NCBI RefSeq assembly: GCF_000317285.1
Contig: NZ_AJLN01000100.1
Coordinates: 1 to 64,000 of the forward strand
DNA from: Chlorogloeopsis fritschii PCC 6912
GTDB taxonomy: Bacteria; Cyanobacteriota; Cyanobacteriia; Cyanobacteriales; Nostocaceae
DNA: 64,000 nt
Direction of reading: 5' to 3'
How positions within the stretch are numbered: the first letter of the stretch is position 1; each line of letters opens with the position of its first letter. The translations under genes were made by a program, and so were the position numbers. Below are positions 17,035-25,693 of this stretch, piece by piece. Under the pieces are notes generated by a model. The model did no database searches and was not told the origin of the DNA. It saw nothing but the letters and a program-made list of their open reading frames with translations.

Positions 17035-18017
17035 AAAGCTTTACTCGCTTATTACAATTCCAAATTGTAATATTTTGTACTCTACTGCTGGCTGTAGCTT
17101 GTCATCATGGTGGTTCTATACCTGCTAATTATCAAAGTACAAACCCAGCTTGTCGTCAGTTTGAACACGCTGCGGGAATCACCTGCATTCCGGAAAAGTT
17201 TGAGCGACTTGTAACTCTCGATGACGCTTCGTTTGAAAATGCGATCGCATTAGGTATTAAACCTGTTGGTAGCATTTTCTTCGATTTCTCTTTTTATTTA
17301 CAAGATAAGTTGATCGGAGTGAAAAACATTGGTAAGAATGGTGAACCTAATTTAGAAAATATTCTCGCGCTTAAACCAGACTTAATTTTGGGTTCAGACT
17401 ATCAGCGATATATTTATAATCTATCTTCAAAAATTGCCCCCACAATTTTATTTAACTTTGAACATAGTGGTAAATGGAAAGAGGTGTTTACCAATATGAG
17501 TGTGGTATTAGATAAGGAAGAAACTGGTCAAAAAGTCATGGAAAATTATTACCGTCGCCTCAAAGAATTTAAGCAAAAAATGGGTGATAATTTATCAAAA
17601 ATAAAAGTTTCTGTAGTGCGAGTGTACCCAAATACTATCAATCTTTATCTACGTGATTCATTTTGCGGAACCGTGTTACAAGATGCTGGATTATCTCGTC
17701 CAAACTCACAAAATTTCAGTGCATCAGAGGGAGAGAAGTTATTTGGTAATTCGATTCAAATGTCTATCGGTAATGAATTAATAGAAAAAGCAGACGGTGA
17801 TGTTATATTTATCTGGACGGCTGAAAATAGTACCCAAGGAAACCAAACAGCAAAAAATAAATTAGAGCAACTCAAATCCAATCCATTGTGGCAAAATTTA
17901 AAAGCTGTGCAAAAAAATAAAGTTTATTTAGTTCCAGACTACTGGATTGGAAGCGGTATTTTAGCTGCAAACGCGATTATTGATGATTTATTTAAGTACC
18001 TCATAAATTCACCATAA
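17010..18017 (+). CDS. Iron-siderophore substrate-binding lipoprotein (FecB-like, copy 4)
   Basis: A 335-residue lipoprotein with signal peptide and VAC lipobox (Cys31). It carries the paired Cys in CRQFEHAAGITC, then EKFERLVTLDDASFENAIALGIKPVG, ALKPDLILGSDYQ and IAPTILFNFE, and ends NAIIDDLFKYL, all typical of FecB-like proteins. Its first eight codons come from the duplicated 110-bp block, but the body differs clearly from copy 3. So either the two diverged long ago or the block was recombined onto another paralogue. It is the last binding protein gene of the island and is followed by the DUF1636 gene. Confidence 0.88.
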   Translation: MNDSYIKIKSFTRLLQFQIVIFCTLLLAVACHHGGSIPANYQSTNPACRQFEHAAGITCIPEKFERLVTLDDASFENAIALGIKPVGSIFFDFSFYLQDKLIGVKNIGKNGEPNLENILALKPDLILGSDYQRYIYNLSSKIAPTILFNFEHSGKWKEVFTNMSVVLDKEETGQKVMENYYRRLKEFKQKMGDNLSKIKVSVVRVYPNTINLYLRDSFCGTVLQDAGLSRPNSQNFSASEGEKLFGNSIQMSIGNELIEKADGDVIFIWTAENSTQGNQTAKNKLEQLKSNPLWQNLKAVQKNKVYLVPDYWIGSGILAANAIIDDLFKYLINSP

Positions 18018-18094
18018 AATTACTCTAAAATAGTTAGTTTGATATAAAATTATTACTAAAATTTTGTTTAGATACTTTTTATAAATCCCTGACT

Positions 18095-18490
18095 ATGACA
18101 CTTCATACTTTATTTGTTTGTAAATCGTGCAGTGCTATTCTCGATCACGAAGAAGCAGACGATCGCGCTGAAGGAAATCAACTATTCCTCAAACTGCTGG
18201 AAGCTCAAAAAAATAATCCTATTTACGGCACTCTCAATATTGAATCTGTGGGATGCCTGTGGACTTGCGTTGAGAAACGCTCTTGTGTTGTTACCTTTGT
18301 TTGTCCACAAAAATATACATACCATTTTGTCGATCTAACAGAAGATAGTACAACTGAGTTGTTGCAATTCAGCCAGCTTTATCAAGAAAGTCAAGACGGA
18401 TATGTTTTACCCCCCAAGCTACCTGGAACACTGCGATCGCATCTGCTAGCACGCATCCCTCCTACACCTGAAGCGATCGCCAAGACTTAA
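18095..18490 (+). CDS. DUF1636 family protein
   Basis: A 131-residue protein of the DUF1636 family, predicted thioredoxin-like ferredoxin-type proteins. Six Cys are visible: C9 and C12 (CKSC) near the start, C54, C58, C64 and C70 in the GCLWTCVEKRSC region. This pattern suggests metal or 2Fe-2S binding. No signal peptide, so cytosolic. Proteins of this family often accompany cobalamin or siderophore uptake genes, and the position 77 bp after the last binding lipoprotein fits a role in handling imported iron, for example reduction. That role is inferred from context only. Confidence 0.75.
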   Translation: MTLHTLFVCKSCSAILDHEEADDRAEGNQLFLKLLEAQKNNPIYGTLNIESVGCLWTCVEKRSCVVTFVCPQKYTYHFVDLTEDSTTELLQFSQLYQESQDGYVLPPKLPGTLRSHLLARIPPTPEAIAKT

Positions 18491-19062
18491 GGCAAGATTT
18501 GGTGCAATAAAAAACCCCAGCCGATTAGCTGAGGCGAGAGGAGAAGTACGAATGACAATTGTAAATATCGATACAGACGTCCAAAAGTTTTAGATGACGC
18601 CCAAATCTATGTAAATTTCAATTTATATAGGGTAGTTATTTGATTTTTTTAATTTGTGTAAATTAATATAACAATAAATATTACAAATAGTCAATAGTGG
18701 TTGACACTAAAATACTCATAGACTAAAGATAATGCCGAATTAGCAACAACAGAGTCAAGCGATCGCCTGATTGGATGTTGTACATTGGGTGTTGTACAGT
18801 GATTCAGATCTTGCATCTGAGTTCTTGTCCGCCAAGAAATAAATTTCAAAGGCTTAAAGCTAAATTCTACTAAAGTAGACTGGGTAAAGTTTTCAGTCAG
18901 TTTTAACTGACAGTAGCTATCAGCCTAGAACTTCAGTTCTAGGCGTTTTAGGGGCGAGGCGCAAGATGTGAAGTGAGGTATCCACCGATCGCGATCGCGT
19001 ACAAGCTTAGTGTTTCTAGTTAGAACTTGGATGACAAATTGGGGCTGTTGTTGCCATCATCA
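18491..19062. other. Intergenic region with possible terminator and a cluster of hairpins
   Basis: This 572-bp region has no convincing gene. At 18515-18534 a CCCCAGC...GCTGAGG stem with one mismatch follows the DUF1636 gene and may be a weak terminator. At 18866-18943 there is a cluster of three perfect hairpins, listed separately. The rest is AT-rich sequence with scattered HIP1 octamers. Confidence 0.5.
18866..18943. repeat. Three-hairpin palindromic cluster, possible end of an IS200/IS605-type element
   Basis: Three perfect stem-loops lie close together: TCTACT/AGTAGA (18866-18879), GTCAGTT/AACTGAC (18896-18911) and CCTAGAACT/AGTTCTAGG (18924-18943, followed by CGTTTTA). Such closely spaced hairpins resemble the subterminal ends of IS200/IS605-group elements or the palindrome-associated elements derived from them in cyanobacteria. 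No transposase is attached. The last hairpin with its T-tract could also act as a terminator on the plus strand. Confidence 0.5.
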
Positions 19063-20085
19063 CTAATTGGTAGTGGAAGTGATGTTTGCATTCGGACGTA
19101 ATACCAAGTCGTTAATCAGCGGTGCATGATCGGAATTATGATTAGCTCCCACGTGAATTTTAACGACACCGAAATGCTGATTAATCAGACAGTGATCGAT
19201 GGGGATATTGATCGAGGGAAGAATCCACGAGGGTAAATTTGCATAGGTTGTTGGTCGTGGCCATGTGGGTAATATACCAAAACCCAAGCGAGTGTTATGC
19301 AACTTTGTTTCGCCAATCAAACGTCGGTAGTAGGGCGACCAGGGTGTTAAGTTAAAATCTCCTACTAGAATCAATGGTTGATCGACTCCTTGAATATAAT
19401 CACTCAATGCTGCTAATTGACTATTACGACCATGAAAATTCCTCCGTGTTAGAGGTACTAGAGGATGAATTCCAATAAACTTAATCAGTTGTCTATTAAC
19501 TTCTAAAGTCGCGATCAGACTATGATTTCCTTTGCCATTAAAATTATCTCCCCTGGCATCTTTAATAGGTAAGCGACTGAGAATCGCAAGACCGCCACCA
19601 GGACTTCTAAAAGAATAGGGTAAAATGTCTTGTAACCCCGTTTTTAAATTTTCAACTGCGGTGCGATTAACTTCAATAAATAAAGCGACATCAGGTTGGC
19701 GATCGCGAACACTATTAATAATGTCATTATAACGAGTGTTTTGAATATGAATATTGAAAGATAAAATCCGAATCTGGTTGTTTGTATTACTAGCTGCCTG
19801 TTGCCAATGAGGTAAATACCAAGGAATCACCTCAATTGAATTTAATCCAACTAATAATAAGGCAGTGAGAACTAAGATTTTACTTTTGAGATAGCGTTTG
19901 CTCCAAAGAATAATAAAAGTAATACTGAGTATTAACGATAAAATCAAATACTGAACTCGGAAATGAGTTATCAATTCTAGCGGCCAAAACCAAGCAAAAT
20001 AGCTACTTAAGGATAGTAATCCTAAAACCAATAATATAGAGGTTGCTAAAATTAAAATTATTCTTAGAAGCATGGGTTGCATCAA
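19063..20085 (-). CDS. Endonuclease/exonuclease/phosphatase family membrane protein
   Basis: A 340-residue protein. The first 90 residues have three membrane helices. The rest is an endonuclease/exonuclease/phosphatase (EEP) domain: RILSFNIHIQNTRY with the catalytic Asn, DVALFIEVN with the metal-binding Glu, LVGDFNLTPW, and the terminal HNSDHAPL with the catalytic His. Members act on nucleic acids, phosphoinositides or sphingomyelin; the membrane-anchored bacterial type is mostly uncharacterised. It is preceded and followed by gene-poor sequence and appears monocistronic. The substrate cannot be told from sequence. ATG 20085 is used, although ATG 20073 would also keep the first helix. Confidence 0.82.
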   Translation of the reverse strand: MMQPMLLRIILILATSILLVLGLLSLSSYFAWFWPLELITHFRVQYLILSLILSITFIILWSKRYLKSKILVLTALLLVGLNSIEVIPWYLPHWQQAASNTNNQIRILSFNIHIQNTRYNDIINSVRDRQPDVALFIEVNRTAVENLKTGLQDILPYSFRSPGGGLAILSRLPIKDARGDNFNGKGNHSLIATLEVNRQLIKFIGIHPLVPLTRRNFHGRNSQLAALSDYIQGVDQPLILVGDFNLTPWSPYYRRLIGETKLHNTRLGFGILPTWPRPTTYANLPSWILPSINIPIDHCLINQHFGVVKIHVGANHNSDHAPLINDLVLRPNANITSTTN

Positions 20086-20451
20086 TTTTGAATGTTGAAG
20101 CTACTGAGAGAGATTTTATACTTATTGATTAATCTTAGAACTCAGTTCACATCAAACAGCCAGTCTGGGATTTTCATACAACATCGTGTATTATAATAAG
20201 TAATACATATCCAATATAAAAATCCTCATGGGGGTGACTGCAAATTCTCCATTATATCCACAACATCTATAAATACTAATAGCAGTAAGGTAAAATACCT
20301 AATCACCAGCGCACTGCCCTACATCAACGGCATCAAACACTTGGGGAACCTTGTAGGTTCTATTACTGACAGAATGACAAAGATAAGCGAAAGCGTGAAT
20401 TTTGATGCTTTGTATCCAGGTCATCCAATTAACATTATTCCACCACTGTTT
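20086..20451. other. Intergenic region beside the tnpB element, no clear gene
   Basis: About 370 bp between the EEP gene and the right end of the IS element. A minus-strand frame from about 20450 down to 20299 reads through without stops (including NWMTWIQSIKIHAFAYLCHS) and ends at a stop. It has no start of its own outside the element and I do not recognise it. It may be a remnant of the gene into which the element inserted. Confidence 0.3.
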
Positions 20452-20500
20452 CTTGACACTCCCCCTACTTCGCTTCGCGGTCATTAGGGGGATTCTTGGT
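20452..20500 (-). ncRNA. Putative omega RNA (reRNA) 3' end of the tnpB element
   Basis: In TnpB systems the guide RNA overlaps the tnpB 3' end and runs out of the element's right end. Here the minus-strand sequence following the tnpB stop forms the expected terminal hairpin (CCCCCTA...TAGGGGG with an inner CGC/GCG hairpin) and ends in GTGTCAAG. The guide would be the sequence just outside, starting near 20451 and running leftward. The 5' end of the RNA, inside tnpB, was not determined. Confidence 0.5.
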
Positions 20501-21685
20501 TCATCCAGCCGACTTATTTACACTTGTTTCCAAGTCTAAACAGAGGTCGTTCTGTCCCCAAGCTTGAGTTCCTGTATGCCCTACAGTACTTAATCCTTTA
20601 GCCAAAATATTTAGTGCAGCGTTCTCGTCCCGACATAACTCAGCACCACAAATACATTTATGAGTGCGAGTTGACAGAGTTTTCTTAACTTGCCTGCTAC
20701 AAGATGAGCAGTTAATACTTGTATATTGTGGAGCTACAGCAACAGTTACTTTGCCATAGATATTTCCAAAATATTCAAGCCAACATCGAAACTGATACCA
20801 AGCTGCGTCACTAATACTTTTGGCTAATTTATGATTTTTAACCATGTTTCTCACTTGCAAGTCTTCATAGGCAATCAAGTCTGCCGACTGAATAACGCAC
20901 CTTGCTAACTTCACAGCAAAGTCTTTACGCTGCCTACTGACTTTCAAGTGAATTCTCGCTAATTTATCCTTAGCTTTTTTGTAGTTGTTAGACTGCGGTT
21001 GACCCTTACGGAACTTTTTCGATACTCGTTTTTGTAGTCTTTTTAATGCTTTTTCTGACTTCCTTAAAAAACGAGGATTATCTACTTTATTTCCATCTGA
21101 ATCAGTATAAAAGTGGGTCAACCCAATATCTCAACCTACTGCTTTTTTACTCGGTTCTACTTCAATCTTTCTATCAACTGCAATGCAGAATTGAGCATAA
21201 TATCCATCTGCGCGTTTAACTAAACGAACACGCTTAATATCCTTGATTTGATAGAAATGCAAGTCATAGGTTCCAACTAGCTTTAGTTTTCCAATTTCAA
21301 AACCATCTGTCAGAGTCAAGTATTTCCTATCCTCTGATAATTTCCACCCTGTTGTTTTGTATTCAACAGAGTGTCCACGCTTCTTGAACTTTGGAAAACC
21401 TTTTTTACCCGAAATCTTACGAGTGCAGTTATCGTAGAACCGAGCAATTGCTGACCATGCTCTATCTGCTGATGCTTGTCTTGCCATTGAGTTAAGCTTA
21501 TTTGCCCACTCAAAATTTTTAGCAAGTACTTTGCAGTATGAGCTTAAGTCATATTTTCCAATTTTCTTATTATCCATCCAGTGTCGAATACAAGAATTGC
21601 GGATAAACAGAGCAGTTCTGATTGCTTCATTAATCAGACTATATTGCTGCGGTTTACCTGCTAATTTTAACTAGTATACTAACAT
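20501..21685 (-). pseudogene. tnpB: RNA-guided nuclease TnpB, disrupted by two nonsense codons
   Basis: Reading from ATG 21685 the start is MLVY, then an in-frame TAG (21671-21673), then LKLAGKPQQYSLINEAIRTA and CIRHWMDNKKIGKYDL, as in intact TnpB. A second in-frame TGA at 21131-21133 falls directly before the first RuvC Asp block (DIGLTHFY). After it the frame continues with the second RuvC Glu block (LIAYEDLQVRNM), the zinc finger CSSC...CICG and the third RuvC Asp (CRDENAALNI). Both stops keep the same frame, so these are point mutations of what was about a 394-residue protein. As written only non-catalytic fragments could be translated. Restoring an amino acid at both sites would give a complete TnpB. 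Confidence 0.9.
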
Positions 21686-21850
21686 AGACAATAATTAAGT
21701 TACGCTACAACGAAGTTGTATTAAAAGAATTTGAATTATTGTTCAGTTTTTCTAATAGTAGATAGAACTAACTTATATCTAAAAAATATTGTGATTCCCA
21801 CAGATTATTATTATATTAATTTGCGTAACAGCTAACAGAGAAACGCAACT

Positions 21851-22030
21851 ATGTACACCTTAGACAAGGAACAACTTGTTAAAAATAACGCAACCGAGCC
21901 TAAGATTTCCTATGCTGAGTGTCCTTCCCCGGAGCAACAAATTTGGTATGCATTGCAAGGGGCAGTAGGGATTGTGCTGTTCACTCTGTTAGCTTTAACT
22001 ACATCTTTTGTTATTTGGTGTAAGTTTTGA
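21851..22030 (+). CDS. Small single-membrane-helix protein, possibly ssl1498/light-harvesting-like
   Basis: A 59-residue ORF from ATG 21851 to TGA 22030. The N-terminal half is polar with NNATEPKISYAE, the C-terminal half is one hydrophobic helix (GIVLFTLLALTTSFVIW). The combination of an NN-x-EPK-x-Y motif followed by a single membrane helix resembles the ssl1498-type light-harvesting-like proteins of cyanobacteria, but the similarity is modest and judged from memory. No gene overlaps it, and the ORF is the only sensible coding interpretation of this stretch. Neighbours are the tnpB element and a repeat-rich gap, so there is no operon context. Confidence 0.6.
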   Translation: MYTLDKEQLVKNNATEPKISYAECPSPEQQIWYALQGAVGIVLFTLLALTTSFVIWCKF

Positions 22031-22053
22031 TTGAAGGATTGGGGATCAGGATT

Positions 22054-22087
22054 CAGTTACCAGTTATCAGTTATCAGTTATCAGTTA
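22054..22087. repeat. Short tandem heptamer repeat (CAGTTAT/CAGTTAA)
   Basis: About five tandem CAGTTA(T/C) units follow the small ORF. The same unit is repeated upstream of hupS at 35211-35250. This is one of the short tandemly repeated repetitive sequences common between genes of heterocystous cyanobacteria. Confidence 0.85.
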
Positions 22088-22180
22088 ACACCAATACACC
22101 TGATAACTGTAGCCTGCGGCAAGCCGCTGCGCGTCTACACTGTTCACTGTTCACTGATTAAGTCCCTAATCCCTCAGAGA

Positions 22181-25100
22181 CTAATTTGCTTGCAAGGGCG
22201 CATCCAAAACTTTCTTGATGCGATCGCGTGTTTCGAGTATGTGCGCTTTGGTATATTCGTCGTCAGAGTTCACGTTTGCCAGTTTTTCATCTAGTTGGCG
22301 AATTTTATACCAAGCTAGCGTGCGAGCATCTTCTGGAACGTGTTTTTTCCGCAACACCATACTAGTTAACATATCCAGATATTGCCGCTGTAAGCCACGA
22401 CGCAAGCTAGAAATCTTGATATTCTTGTCTTTGGATTTTATTACTTCCGTCCAAATACCTTCTTGTAAAGTATCAAATAATTCAGGTAGTGACAAAGCTT
22501 TTCCTGTTTCAGTCTTAAGTTCGATATCCTTGAGGCGGGAGAGGCGATCGCCAGAGAGCAAATCCGATAAAACGATACTCTGCACAAATAATACTAAATC
22601 GTGAATCGGGTAATCTAAACGACCAATGCGAGGACTGCTACCCCAATGCCGCCAGCGTGAAGGTGCTAATTTATTCAATAAATCTGGTGAAAAATTAAAG
22701 GCGTCTTCAGCAAAAACATACTTTTGCAGCATTGCTAGCGCCTGCCGTTGTTTGTCTGCTGGCACGGGTTGAAACGGTAATTGTCCTTGGTTGTTGCCAG
22801 CATGAACTCGGAAGAAAGACTGTCCGCCAATATATTTTGTGGCGTAGTAGATGTTTTGGAAGTAATTACCGAGGACAGTACCAAACCGCTCTCTGACATC
22901 ACTATAACTTTCTCCTTCAACCGGAAAGCGTTTGTCCAAACGTCCCCACATTACCCGTGCATTATCCAATTGCCACTGCGAGTAAACAAGGACATTAGCG
23001 CTATTATCCCAAGCATCGGCAGTGGGATCTAGATCGTACACATCCTCATCGGTGGCATAACTATACTCAGGTTTGTAAGATTGCTGGGCGATTTTATCTA
23101 AAAATGGTTTTTCAGCGTTTGTAGTTGCTGCCGGGATTGGTGTATATCCGTACTCAATTGCCCAGCGATCGTAAGGCCCTACCATATTAGGAAAATAATC
23201 TCCCTGGTTGCTGCCTTGGGGGGCGATATTCGGTGGAATATAGTCCATTACAGATGAAACCAGACCTTTTTGGCGGGTAATTTCTGGATTGTTCAATTCC
23301 TCTGGTGATAAGAAGGTGCTACCACGGAAATTGTGCCGCAATCCCAACGTATGTCCAACTTCGTGGGCGATGATCAAGCGTAAATATTGATGAATATATT
23401 GTTTCATCTGCTCGTTAGTAACAGGTTTGTCTGACAACAGTGACATTGCCACAGAACCATAGGCAAATTGGTTAGCAGCTTCCATGCCATAACAAAGGTC
23501 ATACTCCCCTGCTAGTCGAGATAATCGTTTTGTGATTTTCTGTTGCAGTTCCTGCTTTTGGGTAGAAATTTCGTCGCTTTTTGCTTCTAAACCATTGGCG
23601 CAAAGCAGGCGATTTTGCATTAACGCTGTTAAAGAAGTTCGATTTTTGAATTGATTGGGTTGGATGATTTGGCGATACTCACTCTTGAGGGCGCGGATAA
23701 AACTGGCATCTACTAAAATGGTGGCGTTTAAAATTTCTCCTGTTAACGGATTGACACGAGATGGCCCCATGGCAAAATATCCATCTACCGTGTTAATCCA
23801 GCGAATAGTGTTGTAACGAATATCCGCAGAATCCCATTTGGCGTCATTCGGCATTTGCTGTACTTGAATTGCATCCTTAAATCCCGCTTTTTCAAAGGCT
23901 GCATTCCACATTAAAACGCCTTCTTTTATCGTATCGCGGTACTCTAGGGGAACGGCGTTATCAATCCAAAAGACGATTGGTTTTTTGGGTGGAGAAATAT
24001 CAGCCTTGGGATCTTGTTTTTCTAGATGCCAGCGATTGATGTAGCGGACAAAAGGTTCTTTGCGCTCCTCGTCGGATAAGTCTTGATAGGCAGTAATGAA
24101 ATAGCCAATGCGATCGTCTGCCAAGCGAGCTCGGTAATTGTTGTCTGGTAGTTGAGACAAACTATAGTGAACGCGCAAGGTAAAGCCACGACTATCAGCT
24201 AGGGCTGTAAATTCCGGCTTTTCGTCTTTACCACCGCCAGAGTAATTGAAAACTGATTCTACTTCAATATTTTGTGGAAATGCTTTAGCATTACCAAAAT
24301 AGGAGTTGTCTGCACTGCCTGAGAGTCCCAAACTAGCGGACAATCCTGCTAGATCTGTAAGTAGCAGTTCACTTAAATCGATGAGAATAGATTTGCGCTG
24401 TGGATGAATGCTTTTAATCTCAATACTGTACAGGACTGAGTCACTAAATGACCGGGCTAGCGATCGCGCTTGGGGATCTCCTTCATGAGTACGAAAATTG
24501 ACATTACGAACAATAAAGTTCAACTTGTTGTTTACCTGTTGGAAGTAAAACAAAAAATCTTGCAAAGGCATTCCGCTATAGATCCCAGCTTCACCAATAC
24601 CTGATTCAAGTGTCGCCGTAGCAAGATAATTTTTATTCAGTTGCTCTTGTTTAATCTCTAAATAAATCTTATTCTTTTCCTTATTTCGGTATAGGGTAAA
24701 TAATCCTTCTATTTTTTGAGTATCTTTTACGACTTCACTAAATGCTTCTAAATCGTCCTTTTTGGTCGGTTTGGAACTAGAATTGGGTTTTTCTGGTTTA
24801 TCTTTTACTGGCTGATCGGGATTTTTCTCGACTAGCAAAAAGGGTTGTTGCCCAGCTTGTTTAGTATCTTTACCCACCCAAATGAAAGGTTTTTGCTGTA
24901 ATTTTTGGTTGCGATCGAGAGCCCACACTTTTGATCTCGCCCACTGAGGAAGTGATTTGGAAGACACACTTTCAGAAGACGCGGACAATCTCTCAACAAT
25001 ATTTCCCGTGTCACCACCTCCCCGCGTCCCCTTGTCCCCCTGTCTCCTTGTCCCCTTGTCCTCTTTCCTAGCTTCCATAGAAACGCTGTTTGACACTAGT

Positions 25101-25186
25101 TCAGTGGCAAGTAATTTGGTGTTAACAGTTAATATTCCTAGCAATAAACCATGTAAAGCGATTACATAAAAAGTTAATTTGTTCAT
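22181..25186 (-). CDS. Secreted zinc-dependent metalloprotease (DUF5117/DUF4953-type)
   Basis: A protein of about 1001 residues starting at ATG 25186 with a signal peptide (cleavage near LLATE); the frame is open 16 codons further up, but the upstream residues are charged. After a Lys/Pro-rich linker comes a large DUF5117-like region, then the zinc site HEVGHTLGLRHNFRGS (HExxHxxGxxH, metzincin type), followed by SSVMDYIPPN with a Met-turn-like MDY, and a long helical C-terminal part. It should be periplasmic or secreted; its substrates are unknown. A stretch near residues 40-60 (about 25008-25067) is translated from a short tandem repeat of the type otherwise found between genes, and appears inserted in frame. 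Confidence 0.85.
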   Translation of the reverse strand: MNKLTFYVIALHGLLLGILTVNTKLLATELVSNSVSMEARKEDKGTRRQGDKGTRGGGDTGNIVERLSASSESVSSKSLPQWARSKVWALDRNQKLQQKPFIWVGKDTKQAGQQPFLLVEKNPDQPVKDKPEKPNSSSKPTKKDDLEAFSEVVKDTQKIEGLFTLYRNKEKNKIYLEIKQEQLNKNYLATATLESGIGEAGIYSGMPLQDFLFYFQQVNNKLNFIVRNVNFRTHEGDPQARSLARSFSDSVLYSIEIKSIHPQRKSILIDLSELLLTDLAGLSASLGLSGSADNSYFGNAKAFPQNIEVESVFNYSGGGKDEKPEFTALADSRGFTLRVHYSLSQLPDNNYRARLADDRIGYFITAYQDLSDEERKEPFVRYINRWHLEKQDPKADISPPKKPIVFWIDNAVPLEYRDTIKEGVLMWNAAFEKAGFKDAIQVQQMPNDAKWDSADIRYNTIRWINTVDGYFAMGPSRVNPLTGEILNATILVDASFIRALKSEYRQIIQPNQFKNRTSLTALMQNRLLCANGLEAKSDEISTQKQELQQKITKRLSRLAGEYDLCYGMEAANQFAYGSVAMSLLSDKPVTNEQMKQYIHQYLRLIIAHEVGHTLGLRHNFRGSTFLSPEELNNPEITRQKGLVSSVMDYIPPNIAPQGSNQGDYFPNMVGPYDRWAIEYGYTPIPAATTNAEKPFLDKIAQQSYKPEYSYATDEDVYDLDPTADAWDNSANVLVYSQWQLDNARVMWGRLDKRFPVEGESYSDVRERFGTVLGNYFQNIYYATKYIGGQSFFRVHAGNNQGQLPFQPVPADKQRQALAMLQKYVFAEDAFNFSPDLLNKLAPSRWRHWGSSPRIGRLDYPIHDLVLFVQSIVLSDLLSGDRLSRLKDIELKTETGKALSLPELFDTLQEGIWTEVIKSKDKNIKISSLRRGLQRQYLDMLTSMVLRKKHVPEDARTLAWYKIRQLDEKLANVNSDDEYTKAHILETRDRIKKVLDAPLQAN
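25008..25067 (-). repeat. Short tandem repeat (GGGGACAAGG-type) inside the metalloprotease gene
   Basis: Tandem degenerate units of GGGGACAAG/GAGACAGG are translated as DKGTRRQGDKGTRGGGDTG right after the signal peptide region. Related sequence occurs between genes near 13170-13215, 52394-52405 and 61053-61073. The insertion preserves the frame and lies in a linker, so it is probably tolerated. Confidence 0.75.
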
Positions 25187-25693
25187 CGAACTGCCCTTGA
25201 CTCGTTTCCTATATAAAATTTCTGTTATCTTCAAATCTCTATATAAAGACTGATTACCAATTTCCTCACTCTACTGCTGGCAGATAACAGCACTATAAAG
25301 CTGTCTAAATATAGACAGTAGGTTTTTTATATCTGTTATCACTAACGTTCTTTAGCTTTATTACATTTTTTTTCAGCTTTGTTGCACTTCTTTACTCTAG
25401 TACTTTTGCCAATAATTGCGTCTGTAGCAAACAGTACGTATTATTTGTACATCTAACTAGAAAAATTGCTGGCAAAATAGTATAACAATTTAACCAGAAT
25501 GATTGAGGTTACCAAACTACAAAAAACTTTTCCAGCAGATATTTTTAGTGTAAACAGAAGAACTCAAGTCGAGCAAGATTTTAATTATAAAAATGTAACT
25601 CAAAATACGAATTTTTTTTATGAATGAAAATCGTTTTAGCTAATGAAAACTTCTTAAGTTAACTCTCGGTTATTAAAATCATTGATTGTATTA
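25187..25693. other. Intergenic region, AT-rich, no supported gene
   Basis: About 500 bp between two divergently transcribed genes, so it should contain promoters for both. A 42-codon ORF at 25499-25627 begins MIEVTKLQKTF, like the start of an ABC ATPase, but nothing after it matches; it may be a remnant or chance. No terminator or operator stands out. Confidence 0.4.

Larger units (their letters stand above)
20452..21720 (-). mobile_element. IS200/IS605-group element carrying only a broken tnpB
   Basis: The element contains a tnpB pseudogene and no tnpA, as in IS1341-type members that move in trans. On the minus strand, the right end after the tnpB stop forms a CCCCCTA/TAGGGGG hairpin (20461-20491) followed by AGTGTCAAGA, a typical IS200/IS605 right end. 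At the left end, 21 bp upstream of the tnpB start, there is a perfect TACAAC/GTTGTA hairpin (21706-21720). The exact borders are estimated. The element is probably immobile because tnpB is interrupted and no TnpA is present. Confidence 0.75.

Noticed and set aside
22054-22087. Tandem repeats as a possible CRISPR array
   Set aside because: Units are heptamers with no spacers; the same holds for the repeats at 35211 and 52520-52580.
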